A stretch of 64,000 nt of DNA from Ophiura sarsii (taxonomy: Eukaryota; Echinodermata; Ophiuroidea; Amphilepidida; Ophiuridae). Position 1 is the first letter of the stretch. The number at the start of each line of letters is the position of its first letter. This document shows positions 21,879 to 32,705 of the stretch, in pieces. The notes beneath the pieces were generated by a model, which did no database searches, was not told the origin of the DNA, and was given only the letters and a program-made list of their open reading frames with translations. Made by a program: the position numbers and the translations under genes. The stretch covers positions 60,217,619 through 60,281,618 of the forward strand of contig CM069449.1 of assembly GCA_035610835.1 (NCBI GenBank), written 5' to 3'.

Positions 21879-22984
21879 GAATTACTATGGAAACTGACAA
21901 CTTACAACCTGTAAAAGAAAGCTGATCTCTATCACATATCAACAATCAATCTAGTCTCCTTCATTCAAAGTTCGTTGATAGATTTATTTACTGACCTCAT
22001 CTTATCGAGAATAGGTTAATGCTCTGAAGTGTTATTGGTCCGAATTATTAATATTTCGATTAGTCATTTCTCTAACCACGCTGTAATATGGAAATTCATA
22101 ATTCCGAAGTTGTTTGTTCTGATATGTTTCAAACCGAAGGGTCAGTACTTCGAAAGGATAGCTTTACAGACTGTCCCAAAATTATAAGTACTCATCATTG
22201 AAATAAGGTCCGTTGTTTTTCATCATCTTTGACATACTGTATCCCTTCATTAGAATTTTAGATCACGAATATCGGATTTATCAAAATGAATACACATGTG
22301 TAAAACGGGATTTGTTCACCTTTTCGAAAGAAAAAAAAGGGAAAAACATGTGTGTAATAAACTTGTTTGTAAGAAACAAACATATCATCATATTCTTTTA
22401 TGTATTAATGTAATATTTTGTTCATTTCTACTTTAACTGTTATTAGTTATGGATGTTCAAATTATCATTTTGAGTCCATTTAAAGAGTAAAAGAATGTCG
22501 ACACACTTATATGACCACAAGCTTTCTTTCTATTGGGCTAGTGTTGAGGCTATAATTTTGAGGGCCACTACAATAATATAAGGAGTGGCGTATACTTCTT
22601 GTTCACATTTGAGTTTCTTACAAAATTAGTAAACAATAAATAGTCCCTCAATTTATAACCACATAAACTGAGTATGTATGCGCTAAATTTTGCTTGGGAT
22701 AATGATTTTTATGATTTAGCCCAAGAAAAAATGTCTACCTCCGCAGTATGATAGACATATCAAACTCTAAAGGTTGTGGGTGAGAGGATTTGGGGATACA
22801 TCCTTGATGATTTTGATAAGGGGTAGTCCAATGTAACCATTCCCAAATGCCGGTGCCAAATTATAAATCATTGACCATTTTAGCTAAAACGTGGGAATTT
22901 GGGAATTATCTCCATTTTGAATATATTTTGACAATATTAGTATCAACATTGACAACCTCTTGACCGAATTTGCATTTAATGGTA

Positions 22985-23180
22985 CAATCGCAGTTTGCAT
23001 GCAATGTTTTGCACTTTTAGCGGGGTTTGTAAAGGATTTTATCGTTACAAACTTCACAAAACGGCCATCTTTGGCACACATATTGGTATGGATATAAGAT
23101 ACAAGAATTTCTCAAGACGCAAAAAAAAATGGACCCATAATTCGGCTAAAATCTGCATTTTTGGGGGGAAAATAACTTTT
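22985..23180. repeat. Interspersed repeat copy in intron 1
   Basis: Contains GGGTTTGTAAAGG, TTATCGTTACA, TTCACAAAACGGCC and a later GACGCAAAAAA-rich part. It recurs inverted at 26575-26760. Family unknown. The following stretch to 24276 holds no recognised feature. Confidence 0.6.
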
Positions 23181-24276
23181 TAATGATTTTACTCTATATG
23201 ATCTACAAAGTAATTTCCTGAATGCACAAACAATTTTGAAATTAGTAGACAGTTTTGAAATTAAGAAATTATAAAATGTCCATGGTCAAAAACAATACAC
23301 ATAATAGCAGAATTACATCTTAAACTTGTATCTCGATTTCTATCTCGAGTAAAGTTATGTATATATTTCAAGACTATTCACATTCAAATTATACAATTAT
23401 GCCGTGCATTTACTGTTACAGACATTGCTCATGTGTGTAGGACTCGCATGTGACGTCAAAATAATCTTTGATGACATACTTGAGTTCTGAGCTTCAATTC
23501 AGATGCATCGTCTTTTCTCACTTTTGCTGAATCCATCTGCCTCTTGAAATCCGTGATGGCAATTTGTGGTGGGTTATCGATGCTTGCATCACTACAGGGG
23601 GTATAGTATTCGATTCCGGTAGTGTGGGCCTTACCATGGAAGTATCAGGCTCAAGTTCGAATGTAGCCGAGTTCCTGATGATTCCGGGATTATCAGCGGA
23701 TGGGTGTTGAACAAGAGTAATACTTGTCCCATGGAAAGAACCTTTGCAGAAGGATCGTAATCCAAATTGTCTATTTCTTCAACTACGTGTAAGCCTTATC
23801 GTAGATTAGATGGACATACGACATTTACCATCTCATGCTACTTGCACATAGAGATAACAAGAGAATTCTCAAGTTGATATACCCGGTTATACGATATACC
23901 AATCCCTTTGCAAATTGACCTATACCAGGGCTCTATTTCAAAATTGCCGCCAACTCACAAGTTGTCGGTAAACCTGAGAAGACATCATGTGCTGCCATTT
24001 TTTTGAAATTTGCTATTTTATAAATCCCGTCATTTTGGAGCAAATGTTGAAGTCGAAATGCATTAGTTGCTTTTATATTATAATATCATCAGTGTTTATA
24101 CTTCAACTTAAACATTAAAAACAATTACATAATACCCGATGTTTAGCATTTGATTATTATGACTGTTTAGGCTCATTATAACATAGTTTTCCGTAACATT
24201 TGAAAAGGGTATTATATACAGTATGATTTATGGGCATATGTTATCAAATGTTCCATTTGTTTACCAAGGATATATA

Positions 24277-24802
24277 AACTGCTCAAAAAAGTTCGGAAAC
24301 TTTGTTCAAGCACAACATTTACAAATATCTCAGGATATGTTCATTCAATGTTATATATCAGTGTAAAGCTCATGTGTTCATCTTCAAAATTATACCCAAT
24401 TTAAAGCAATCCCTTGTTCCAATCCTCAGCCACTTGAGAACATGGGTAGGTCACAATCCGAATGTGCCAAGATCAACACCATTTCATGCCTTATTTCATG
24501 CCCTATTTCATGTTCACTTTGTCGTCTGTTCAATGAAGTGTTGCATTGACCAGTACAGTGTAGAGTGATGCTCTATTGACTTTTGAGTACAAAATAGCGT
24601 TGATTTTGGCACATTCAGATAACGACCTATCCATGTTCTCAAGCCAGTGGCTGAGCACTAGAACATGGGATTGCTTCAAATTTGGTACCATTGTAAAGAT
24701 GAACACGTCAGCTTATCATTGGTATAACACTGAATGATCATATCCCGAGATATTTGAACATTTTGTGATTGAAAAAAAAAATCAAACTTTTTTTGAGCAG
24801 TT
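24277..24802. mobile_element. TA-flanked inverted-repeat element (Tc1/mariner-type MITE), in intron 1
   Basis: The left end AACTGCTCAAAAAAGTT after TA (24275-24276) and the right end AACTTTTTTTGAGCAGTT before TA (24803-24804) are inverted repeats. The similarity extends far inward. For example, CCACTTGAGAACATGG near 24430 pairs with CCATGTTCTCAAGCCAGTGG near 24631, and GCAATCCC with GGGATTGC. The element is therefore largely a 526-base hairpin. No transposase is encoded. Confidence 0.8.
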
Positions 24803-24804
24803 TA

Positions 24805-26013
24805 CATAAATATATATAGGCCTATATACAAATAATATGTTTTACCAAAACAGTATTATCGGTATTGTCTGTTTTTCAATTTGGCAAGTTTTATACCTTT
24901 CAGAATAAACATTTCTACTTGTAGTTGGTGGTTCATATTAATCAACAGAAATATATAACTGCTTAGTGTTAAACAAAATCTTCGAAAACAAATTCTTCGA
25001 AAACAGAATCAACTCAAATATATGATTTCATTGTTTTTCAACAACAAAAACTGGATAGCAACGTATTTTGTTATACCATTTAAATAATAACACTACACAT
25101 GTCAATGAACCTTTTCATAATCATCCCGATAACTATACGTCATATCATTATATGTTAACAATAAACAAATGATGACCATAACAATTTGATTTAAATGGTC
25201 GAATTTCCCCTAAAAGATTAAGACATTTACATTCAAAAATATGATACTTCAGACTTTTAGACAATCTTTTGTTGTTAAAATTTGTTGTAATCGGATGTTT
25301 GCCTTGTGAACTAGAGCAGTATGCAAATTGCCCAATGTCATTTGACGATGAGAACAATAAAAATGTAAAAAAACATATATTTTGGCTTAAAAATATGTTT
25401 TTAGGTAAAAATGTTATATAACAATGGACGTAAATTTTGCGTTTTGAGATTTTATTGCACTACACATATACACAAATAGTTGTTGAACACTTGGCTGATT
25501 GAAACCTATTATTTCATGTATTTTTGAGTATGATAATCTTTTTCTTTATAACTAATTATTTATCTATTTTACATTTTCTATTTATTGTTCTAAAATTTAA
25601 GAGACATAGCCAAAGAAGGATTAGTCTATATATTATGTAAACTTTAGTGCACATTAAAGTCCGTAAGAAAACTCGGGCGTAAAATTGTGTTTATCATGTA
25701 AAAAACCATAAAAAATAAAATATTTAAATTTAAAAAAATGAAAATAATCCAACATTTACGTTTTTCTACCTTTATTTAGCTTTTTTAGTATTTATGACAC
25801 CCGCTTTCTTTAAACCAAAAACTTTTCTGAAGCCTTACCTTTAAAATAAAGCAACTTCTGAAGTAATGCGATGTCTGAAACTACCTCTAAACATGAAATA
25901 AGAAAAATTTAATTTTTCACCTAAAAACACACATTTTTGGCCTAAAATAAATGTCTGAGAATCTAACAATTCCCTTGTTGATTTCTACTTAAATCTACTA
26001 CATGTTACAATAT
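24805..26013. other. AT-rich intron sequence, nothing recognised
   Basis: Very AT-rich, inside intron 1 of the MLKL-like gene. No exon with acceptable splice sites and coding content, and no repeat family, was identified. Confidence 0.5.
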
Positions 26014-26470
26014 TTAATAATAATAATAATAATAGTGACAAGGCACATATCCACTCTAAATAAGAGCGCTCAAGGCACAAACATAAAATACAATATAATA
26101 GAAAACGATAAACAACAATAAAACTACTTAATTATTACAAAATGTCTCAGACATCAGATGTGTTTTCAACAGTTTTTTGAAGATTGTAACAGTTTTTGCA
26201 GTTTTAATATGGATAGGAAGTTCATTCCAGAGACGAGGAGCTGCAATAGCAAAAGAGCTGTCTCCCCAAGAGCGCTTAGATATAGATTCTTGAAGAAGTT
26301 GCATTTGTCCAGAACGAAGAGTGCGAGTTGGCACATAGTTTGATAACAATTCAGATAAATATGATGGGGCAACATTGTTGATACATTTATATACAATAAG
26401 CAATATTTTGAAAACAATTCTCTGAGCTACAGGGAGCCAATGGAGTCCCTTTAAAATTGGCGTAATATGG
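26014..26470 (-). mobile_element. L2/CR1-like LINE 3' end, in intron 1
   Basis: The minus strand encodes LHWLPVAQRIVFKILLIVYK, then PSYLSELLSNYVP, LRSG, WGDSSFAIAAPRLWNELP and FKKLLKTHL, the characteristic C-terminus of L2/CR1-type reverse transcriptase proteins. A short 3'UTR with GAGCGCTCTTATTTAGAGTG ends in an (ATT)n tail (AATAAT repeats at 26014-26034 on the + strand). The frame is open from about 26462 to 26128. A TA dinucleotide run (26472-26490) abuts the truncated 5' end. Confidence 0.9.
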
Positions 26471-26574
26471 TAAATATATATATATATATAGAAATATATA
26501 TTTCCACAATCTTAAGAAGCGATAGACAAACTGTATCGTATTCAAATAATGAGAATTGTGATTTTGTTATTTTA

Positions 26575-26760
26575 CACCAAAAAAGGCGTTTTTTGGCCAA
26601 AAAATGACGAAGATAAACTAAAACAAATTGCGTCTTTAGAAAATCTTATTCCATATATTCAGTTTAACCTATGTAGCAAATATGGCCGTTTTGTGAAATC
26701 TGTAACGATAATGGCATTCTAGGTCCTTTACAAACCGTACTAAAACTACCATGTCTTATA
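26575..26760. repeat. Inverted partner of the 22985-23180 repeat
   Basis: The reverse complement shares TTATCGTTACA, TTTCACAAAACGGCCAT, GACGCAA and TTTGTAAAGG with the copy 3.5 kb upstream. The stretch from here to exon 2 (27237) has a partial GGGGCGTAGCCAT element at 27151 and nothing else recognised. Confidence 0.6.
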
Positions 26761-27237
26761 CACATTGGAGTGTATCTTCCCTTTGATAAGTCCGATATTC
26801 AGTATCTACAATTCTAATTAAACGGTTACAGTTTCTCAAGGATGATGAAAGACAACGAAACTAACGTCGCTGATTGTCATGATGACAAATATTAATTATA
26901 AATATTAATACCGGATGGGTCGTTTTTCCGAAAGTGCGAATTCCACATTTTAGTTTTAAAAAACCTTCGAAGAGGATTAGCACTTTTGAATTTAAAGATC
27001 AAGTGAAATATCGTGGTTTTTTTCTTCATTTAACTGAACAAAACACAAACAATCATTATGTACCTATTACTTTCGAAACATCCCTTTTTCAGAAGTAGGA
27101 CGACGACATCACGTTGTGAAATCATGACCATTTTCAACGTTTTCTCGAGGACCCAGGGGCGTAGCCATCCCATTTTCTTGTCCCACCAGGGTAATGTATA
27201 TTAATTATTCCATGTTTCCAATTGTTCACTACTTTAG

Positions 27238-27391
27238 CGAGACAACCAAAAGGGGCTGACAGATTGCCATTACTAAAATTCACTGAAGTTGATCTGATTC
27301 GACCACTAGGAGATGGTGGTTTTGGGAGTGTCTGGGAGGCAAATTATCAAACCGGTGGAAAAGTTGCTGTCAAGCTATTCACCAAAGCAAG
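27238..27391 (+). CDS. MLKL-like gene exon 2: kinase N-lobe
   Basis: The acceptor CTACTTTAG| precedes a phase-1 exon of 154 bases. After a short linker it encodes FTEVDLIRPLGDGGFGSVW, a glycine-rich loop (GDGGFG, about residues 202-207 of the spliced product), and GKVAVKLF, where K223 is the ATP-anchoring lysine. It ends in phase 2 at GCAAG|GTACAC. This is the beta1-beta3 part of a serine/threonine or TKL kinase. Direct splicing from exon 1 keeps the frame (one base plus two bases make an Ala codon), so no exon is required in the 5.7-kb first intron. Confidence 0.85.
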
Positions 27392-27876
27392 GTACACCGC
27401 TAAGACACATTGATTATACTTGTTGGCCAGTTTTATTTTACTCAAAACTTTCAATAACGATCGATGAACGTACAAAATATCTAGATAGCAAGTCTAATAT
27501 GTTTAGTGGTTCTCGGGTTTATTTTGTTTATTTTTGATATAATACGTCAACGTTTCCCATTATTAAAGTGCTGAAGTGAGCATATCAATACAACTAGTGA
27601 TCATGGTGATGGATCCATTAAATGAGTTTGCTCTACCGTTTGTGCTTTATGCAGTCTGCGTAATATTGATGAAGCAAGATGACGTTGACGTCCAATTAAC
27701 GTAAAATGTCATGCGTATATCTCCAAATGTTCCAAATGTAATTAATGTTAAATGTCACAGAATGACCAATGCAGGTATTATACTCTCTGTTTCCCACCGT
27801 TATGGGACCAATTGTGGGACACGCATACATTATTGGATTGATTCACAAATAAAATCTTTCATTCACTCATTTTCAG

Positions 27877-28180
27877 CAACAATCAATTGGTTTTAAGGGA
27901 AGCTTGCAAGATGCAACTTGCAATAAATTCCCCGCACATTGTCAGACTGGTCGGGATCATAGACGAACAAGAATGCCATGCCATCGTTATGGATTACTTC
28001 AAAAACGGCAGTTTGAAATCCTTCATGAAATACATGGATTGTGACTGCTGGGCAAGACGAATGCACATGCTCTGTGACATCTCCAATGGAATGAACTACT
28101 TGCACTCCTTGAAGCCACCTATCATACACAAAGACATCAAAGCATGCAATATATTCATTGACCATGGGTTAATGGCAAAG
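27877..28180 (+). CDS. MLKL-like gene exon 3: kinase alphaC to catalytic loop
   Basis: The acceptor TCATTTTCAG| and donor AAG|GTAAGT frame 304 bases, entering in phase 2 and leaving in phase 0. The peptide has LREACKMQLAINSPHIVRLVG, with the alphaC Glu near residue 237, then the hinge IVMDYFKNGSL and an alphaE helix ending MNYLHSL. The catalytic loop is IIHKDIKACNIFID (H313, D315, K317, N320). The HxDxKxxN residues are all present, with Lys replacing the usual Arg of HRD. The hinge and SPHIV wording resemble RIPK-family and MLKL kinases. Confidence 0.9.
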
Positions 28181-28383
28181 GTAAGTATACAGAGTGGTCC
28201 CAAAAAGAAAGAAAAACAGGTTATATCTAGAGGCAGATAGTCTCGGAATTGGGGAGACATCATGCTTATATTTGCATATAATATGGTCATGTTTTAAAAT
28301 CTCGCCTCCTTTCGCGTTACACACGGATTTTGGCTTTCGCGAAATGATTTTAACTTTACACATTTATAGTTGCTTGTATACCT

Positions 28384-28404
28384 CCCCCCCCCCCCCCCCC
28401 CCCC
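28384..28404. repeat. 21-base poly-C tract in intron 3
   Basis: Uninterrupted C run between CCT and TCCCTTCCCGGG. The rest of intron 3 (28181-29525) shows no further feature. Confidence 0.9.
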
Positions 28405-29525
28405 TCCCTTCCCGGGTAGTAAAAGTATACATTTATTGTTTATTGAAGGGAAATTGCATGAGGAAACCAAATATGCCATTGAAATTATAGTACGACCAAG
28501 GACTAAAATGGTATGATTCACATTGTTCGGAAAAATATCAGAGATTTTTAATTTTAATTTGAGATCCATATAATTTTAATACCTACTCCTATAATTATTT
28601 ACATTACATATATTTGAATTTCTCATGAAATTACCCATCAGATTATATATAATTGTCAAAGGTTACTACGTTGGTAAGGTAATTATAACCGGCTAGTGAA
28701 TATCTCCAATTTTTATTTTATATCTTTTTAGAATTTTCAGAAATATTTATAAAGGATGTACCCTGCCCTGATCTAAACTGCATTTCTGAAATCCTCTAGT
28801 CACAAGCTTTCCAAAAATGTATACTTTTGCTATCATTGGTTGACAACTGTTTATAGTCATTTTTATAAATCCGGTAAATTGAGGCTGATTATTCATGTTG
28901 ACTGTGTAGCGAATAGGAAGAAAGGTGATGATCATGGTCTTATCCATAATTAATTAGTTGTTACAAATAGTTGAACCACATACTTAAAGACTACTAAATA
29001 TCCTTTAAAATGGGACCAGAACGGTGTTTGGAACATCTGGGGATGACTAGTTATTGTAAAAAGAATAAAGCATGGGATTATCACCATTGAGCTTGTACAG
29101 GCGGCACCCTTCCGGCACCACCCCTGGTCCCAAAACTTCAAACAGCTGTATCTTCCCATCTGTATTAGCTATGCCAATGCCATTTTGCAGGAATATAGCT
29201 TGTTATTAGGGCTTAAAAATGATACCAAATTTGTTGAGATAGCTTTTGTGGTTTTAAAAATATTAAAGGAATATGACAGCATGAAACTTAAAAAGTGTAA
29301 CAGCACCACCCTATTGGGAGGCGAGTTCATAACGCGTGACCATATAATAATAGTTATTCTCTTTTCATTCACGTTAATAAGTATGGCTACAGACCACGTG
29401 ATCAAAGTTGTCAACCATAAAGCATTTGTTCCTGGGCTGTTTATGAGATTCATCATAAATTAAAATGTCACGGAGTAACTCCAAAATATATTGATATTTA
29501 AAACCAAATCAATTATTGTTTTAAG

Positions 29526-29662
29526 CTCGGTGATCTTGGACTATCATCTAGTAATACAACGATGCATAATAGCGACAAACTTTTTGGAACGGCATCACAC
29601 CTTCCACCGGAATCATGGAGTGGCGAAGTGAAAAAAGCGACAACATCATGGGACATCTACGA
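29526..29662 (+). CDS. MLKL-like gene exon 4: activation segment
   Basis: The acceptor TTGTTTTAAG| and donor GA|GTAAGT frame 137 bases, phase 0 in and phase 2 out. It encodes LGDLGLSSS, where D333-L334-G335 is the metal-binding DxG in the DLG form also found in RIPK1. A Ser/Thr-rich activation loop follows (SSSNTTMHNSD), then GTASHLPPE, which replaces the usual APE motif, and SWDIY at the alphaF start. All residues needed for magnesium binding are kept, unlike vertebrate MLKL. Confidence 0.9.
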
Positions 29663-29689
29663 GTAAGTCACTGTTACAGAATTTACCGG

Positions 29690-30000
29690 AAAAAATGAAC
29701 TTTGGGTACCAGATTCTGGACTGTACTAATATCGTCCGATACTGGTACAAAGTCCGTGTTCCAGTATAAGCCGACACTGGCACATATAAAATGGTCGAGT
29801 ATCGGGCGATACTGGAACATTATGTACCAGTATTGTTCAAACCGGGCCAAATCTCACTGATATCACGTGTACAAGTATCGCTCGATACTGGAACACAATT
29901 TGCTGGAACATACTAGCAACTTTAATGTTTCAGTAATGACCGATACTGTTATACCAGTACTGGTATACCAGTTTCTACTGGTATACCAGTATCTGGGACC
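29690..30000. repeat. Cryptic repeat of GATACTGG / CCAGTAT, intron 4
   Basis: Motifs GATACTGG, TACCAGTA and CCAGTAT recur at least ten times in both orientations, some in overlapping palindromes such as TACTGGTATACCAGT near 29957-29990. The pattern is irregular, as in a degenerating foldback or simple-sequence region. Confidence 0.7.
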
Positions 30001-30243
30001 TATAGTACACTAACCAGACTTTATGTTATGATTCACTCAATGAGCATTATCAGCATATTATATTGTATCTGATTGGTTTATTTCGATACATTATTTTGAG
30101 AAACCATCTAGAAAAGAGCTTCTATAGATATTTTCACATCAACATGGTCAATTGTCATCAACATTTCATTCTTACTATTCAATAAATAATATAGTATATC
30201 GTCAATCGTGTACCGTTAGTTTGCATTAAGATATTTGAAGTAC

Positions 30244-30390
30244 ATTCGAGTATCGAGTTTCGAGTTTATAATTTCGATACTCGAAACTCGAACCTCGAAA
30301 TTATAAACTCGAAATTCGATTCTCGAAACTCGATACTCGAAACTCGAAACTCGAAATTATAAACTCGAATCTCGAATCTCGAAACTCCAA
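30244..30390. repeat. CTCGAAA / TTTCGAG low-complexity palindromic block
   Basis: About 145 bases built from CTCGAAACTCGA, CGAGTTTATAATTTCGA and their reverse complements. Many hairpins can form. It lies in intron 4 of the kinase gene. Confidence 0.85.
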
Positions 30391-30722
30391 GATAAGTAAC
30401 ACACACATATGTTCCCAGTTGAAAGTAAAATTTCTTTAAATTCATCCGGCCGTATTCTCGTACTTATAAACGCTGTTTTAGCTTAAAACCGTAACTTACT
30501 ATAAAACTCGTGTATAAACGCGAGGTAAACTATGCGAATCTCATCCCCAGAGTCGTCGTGCGTTCTATTTATACAGGTTTGCAATTTATTGTGGCCTAAA
30601 CGGGTTACAATAAATATAATATATCGACCGAATTCCTCAAATGCACGTGTATTTTTAAGACAAACGATCTGCACATCAGCTCTCACCGGGCCCGATTGAG
30701 TAATAATTGAAGTTTAATTGAA

Positions 30723-30757
30723 ATTTATTTTATTATTATTATTATTATTATTATTAA
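30723..30757. repeat. (ATT)n microsatellite
   Basis: About ten ATT units in intron 4, ordinary simple sequence. Confidence 0.9.
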
Positions 30758-31136
30758 GGCATACAGTTGGTGTGTAAGTTTGGTAAAACGTCGCGCGTTA
30801 AAATACACCTTATTCTTATGTCTAATATTAGATATTTTCAGTGAATTAGATATTTTTTATTCCCAAAAGTTGTATAGGGATTAAACTTTACTAATTCTTT
30901 TCGAGCTTGCGTTAATTATAGTTGATCAAATGGGTCCAGGAGGTATAGAATGGTTCACATGCGAGCCGGCAATGACCTAAGAACGCCTTGGAAGGCTACT
31001 TGCGACACAATAAAGGTCCGGCTAGATTTTGTATTAAAGTCTTTTATTTTCAAAAAACATAGGACTCTATCTGTCAAAATGTATTTTCTTACTTTTTTAT
31101 ATCATAATAATTATATTTAGTAAATCATTTTTCTAG

Positions 31137-31189
31137 GTTTGGGATTACCCTTTTTGAAATCACTAGCGGAGAGGATCCTTGGCCCGCAG
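31137..31189 (+). CDS. MLKL-like gene exon 5: alphaF helix, last exon found
   Basis: The acceptor TTTTTCTAG| and donor GCAG|GTAAGT frame 53 bases, phase 2 in and phase 1 out. It encodes FGITLFEITSGEDPWPA, the alphaF helix and following turn, equivalent to the DIYSFG-WEI-G-P pattern of RIPK/MLKL kinases. The kinase C-lobe helices G to I (60-80 residues with a conserved Arg) are still missing. No exon encoding them was found downstream. The donor is strong, so more exons are expected unless the gene is broken. Confidence 0.8.
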
Positions 31190-31844
31190 GTAAGTTATAA
31201 ATTACGAGATGTATTTCACAATAATTCCATTGAAATAACCTTTATTCCAAGGTAAGCCTGAGAATGAAGGGTTTGCATGGAAATGAAACAACGTAAGGCC
31301 GACCATATTATAGGCACGGTGCATTGATAGGGTGGTATCTACTGCAAAGACGCTCTAACGCAAACACGAACCTATCTGTTGAACTTATTAAAAAGAAAAC
31401 AAGTAGAAATCAACGTCTCCAAAAAACTGGGTCCAAAAACTGCAGAGCTTATAACTTCAAAAGGTATAGGCAACATAATCTACTTCGAATACAATGATAT
31501 CAAGATAAATCTACCTGATCTTAATTGGTGAAATTGTGAGACCAATCGAATGGCAATTTTCTGAAATACAAAGCTTTCAATAGAGCGTGTTCTGAACGCG
31601 TTTTGTTCCCTTCTATTTAACAACAATTCACCTATGCCTTGCACCCGTGCCATGTGCATGGTGTTTATCCTCCGAAATATCTTATGTTTGGTAAAAAAGG
31701 AGTCATAAAGAGGGTGCATACCGTATGTTCCATGTGATAAATTCTCATTAAAATGTTAATTTTGTTGGCAGTAATACATTACCATATGGTTAACGACGAT
31801 AGCCTGGCCGTTGGTTGATTTTAACTGTTGTTAACCAATCTAAA
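31190..31844. other. Downstream of exon 5, no further kinase exon seen
   Basis: This would be the next intron of the MLKL-like gene. No phase-1 acceptor followed by C-lobe kinase sequence was found. A second GT donor-like site at about 31253 has no matching coding sequence. Confidence 0.5.
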
Positions 31845-32705
31845 CATAATATTTATTTATAACATTCGGCAGTGATGCCAGGCAAAACCCAATATTGACG
31901 AGCAATAAATTGAAGGGATGCCCAAATACACCAAACAAAATAAAAATGGACAGACAACAAAAAAGAAGCCAAAAACAACAACTAAAATGAATAACCAAGG
32001 AGGACCAAACAAAATGAGGATGGAGCAGACTGGCTACAAAAGATGGGAGTGAACACTGCTTTAAAGGAAGCCATGGATTGACATTGGGCAATTTCCTCAG
32101 AGAGGCAGTTCCAAAGAGTAGGGACATATGGATAAAAAGATCTCTCGGACAAGGGCAGCCGGCAGAAAGGAGGGTAAAGGTTACAGGAGTTGAGGTTACG
32201 GAGACTTGGCCGGGGAAAGGGCTGGTAAGGATTAGGAGATGCGCACAAGTTATGGACAATTTTGTATAGGTGACAGAGGGCGGCGATGTCCCGACGTTTG
32301 GATAATACGGGAAGATCAGACTTCCAAATAAGATCTTTGTGGGATGCATTCCATGATTGAAGGATCACCCGACTGGCAAACCTTTGACATGACTCAAGGC
32401 AGTTGGTAAGGGATTTGTTGAGGGGGTGCCATGTGGTGCATCCATATTCCAGTATGGGTCGCACCAGGACCAGATAAAGGATACGGCGAGTATTGATAGG
32501 GGCATCGTGGAATGCCCTGTGGATGAAACCAATAGTTCTGTGAGCTCTCTTGCAAATATGATCGACCTGAAGGTTCCAGGACAGATTATCACTAATCCAG
32601 ATCCCCAGGAATTTAGCAGATGAAACCTGCTCAATTGGTTGATATACAGAATCATGTCAGGAAAGGGGTTCTTCTTGGTATGACATGACAAACAACAATG
32701 GAGAG
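31845..32705 (-). pseudogene. CR1-like LINE, 3' part, interrupted
   Basis: The minus strand reads the end of a LINE reverse transcriptase protein. FPDMILYINQPIEQVSSAKF and LGIWISDNLSW are followed by VDHICKRAHRTIGFIHRAF, LVRPILEYGCTTWHP and a WNCLSEEIAQCQSMASFK end. The frame is open from about 32690 to the stop at 31982. The 3' end has a short TTATAAATAAATA tail near 31849-31860. Its missing upstream part with the YADD box lies at 35096-35290 on the same strand, beyond an inserted LINE. Confidence 0.85.

Noticed and set aside
27238..31189. Receptor or cytoplasmic tyrosine kinase
   Set aside because: The catalytic loop HKDIKACN with Lys two residues after Asp fits serine/threonine or TKL kinases; tyrosine kinases have Ala/Arg-type loops. 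No transmembrane segment or SH2 region is attached.
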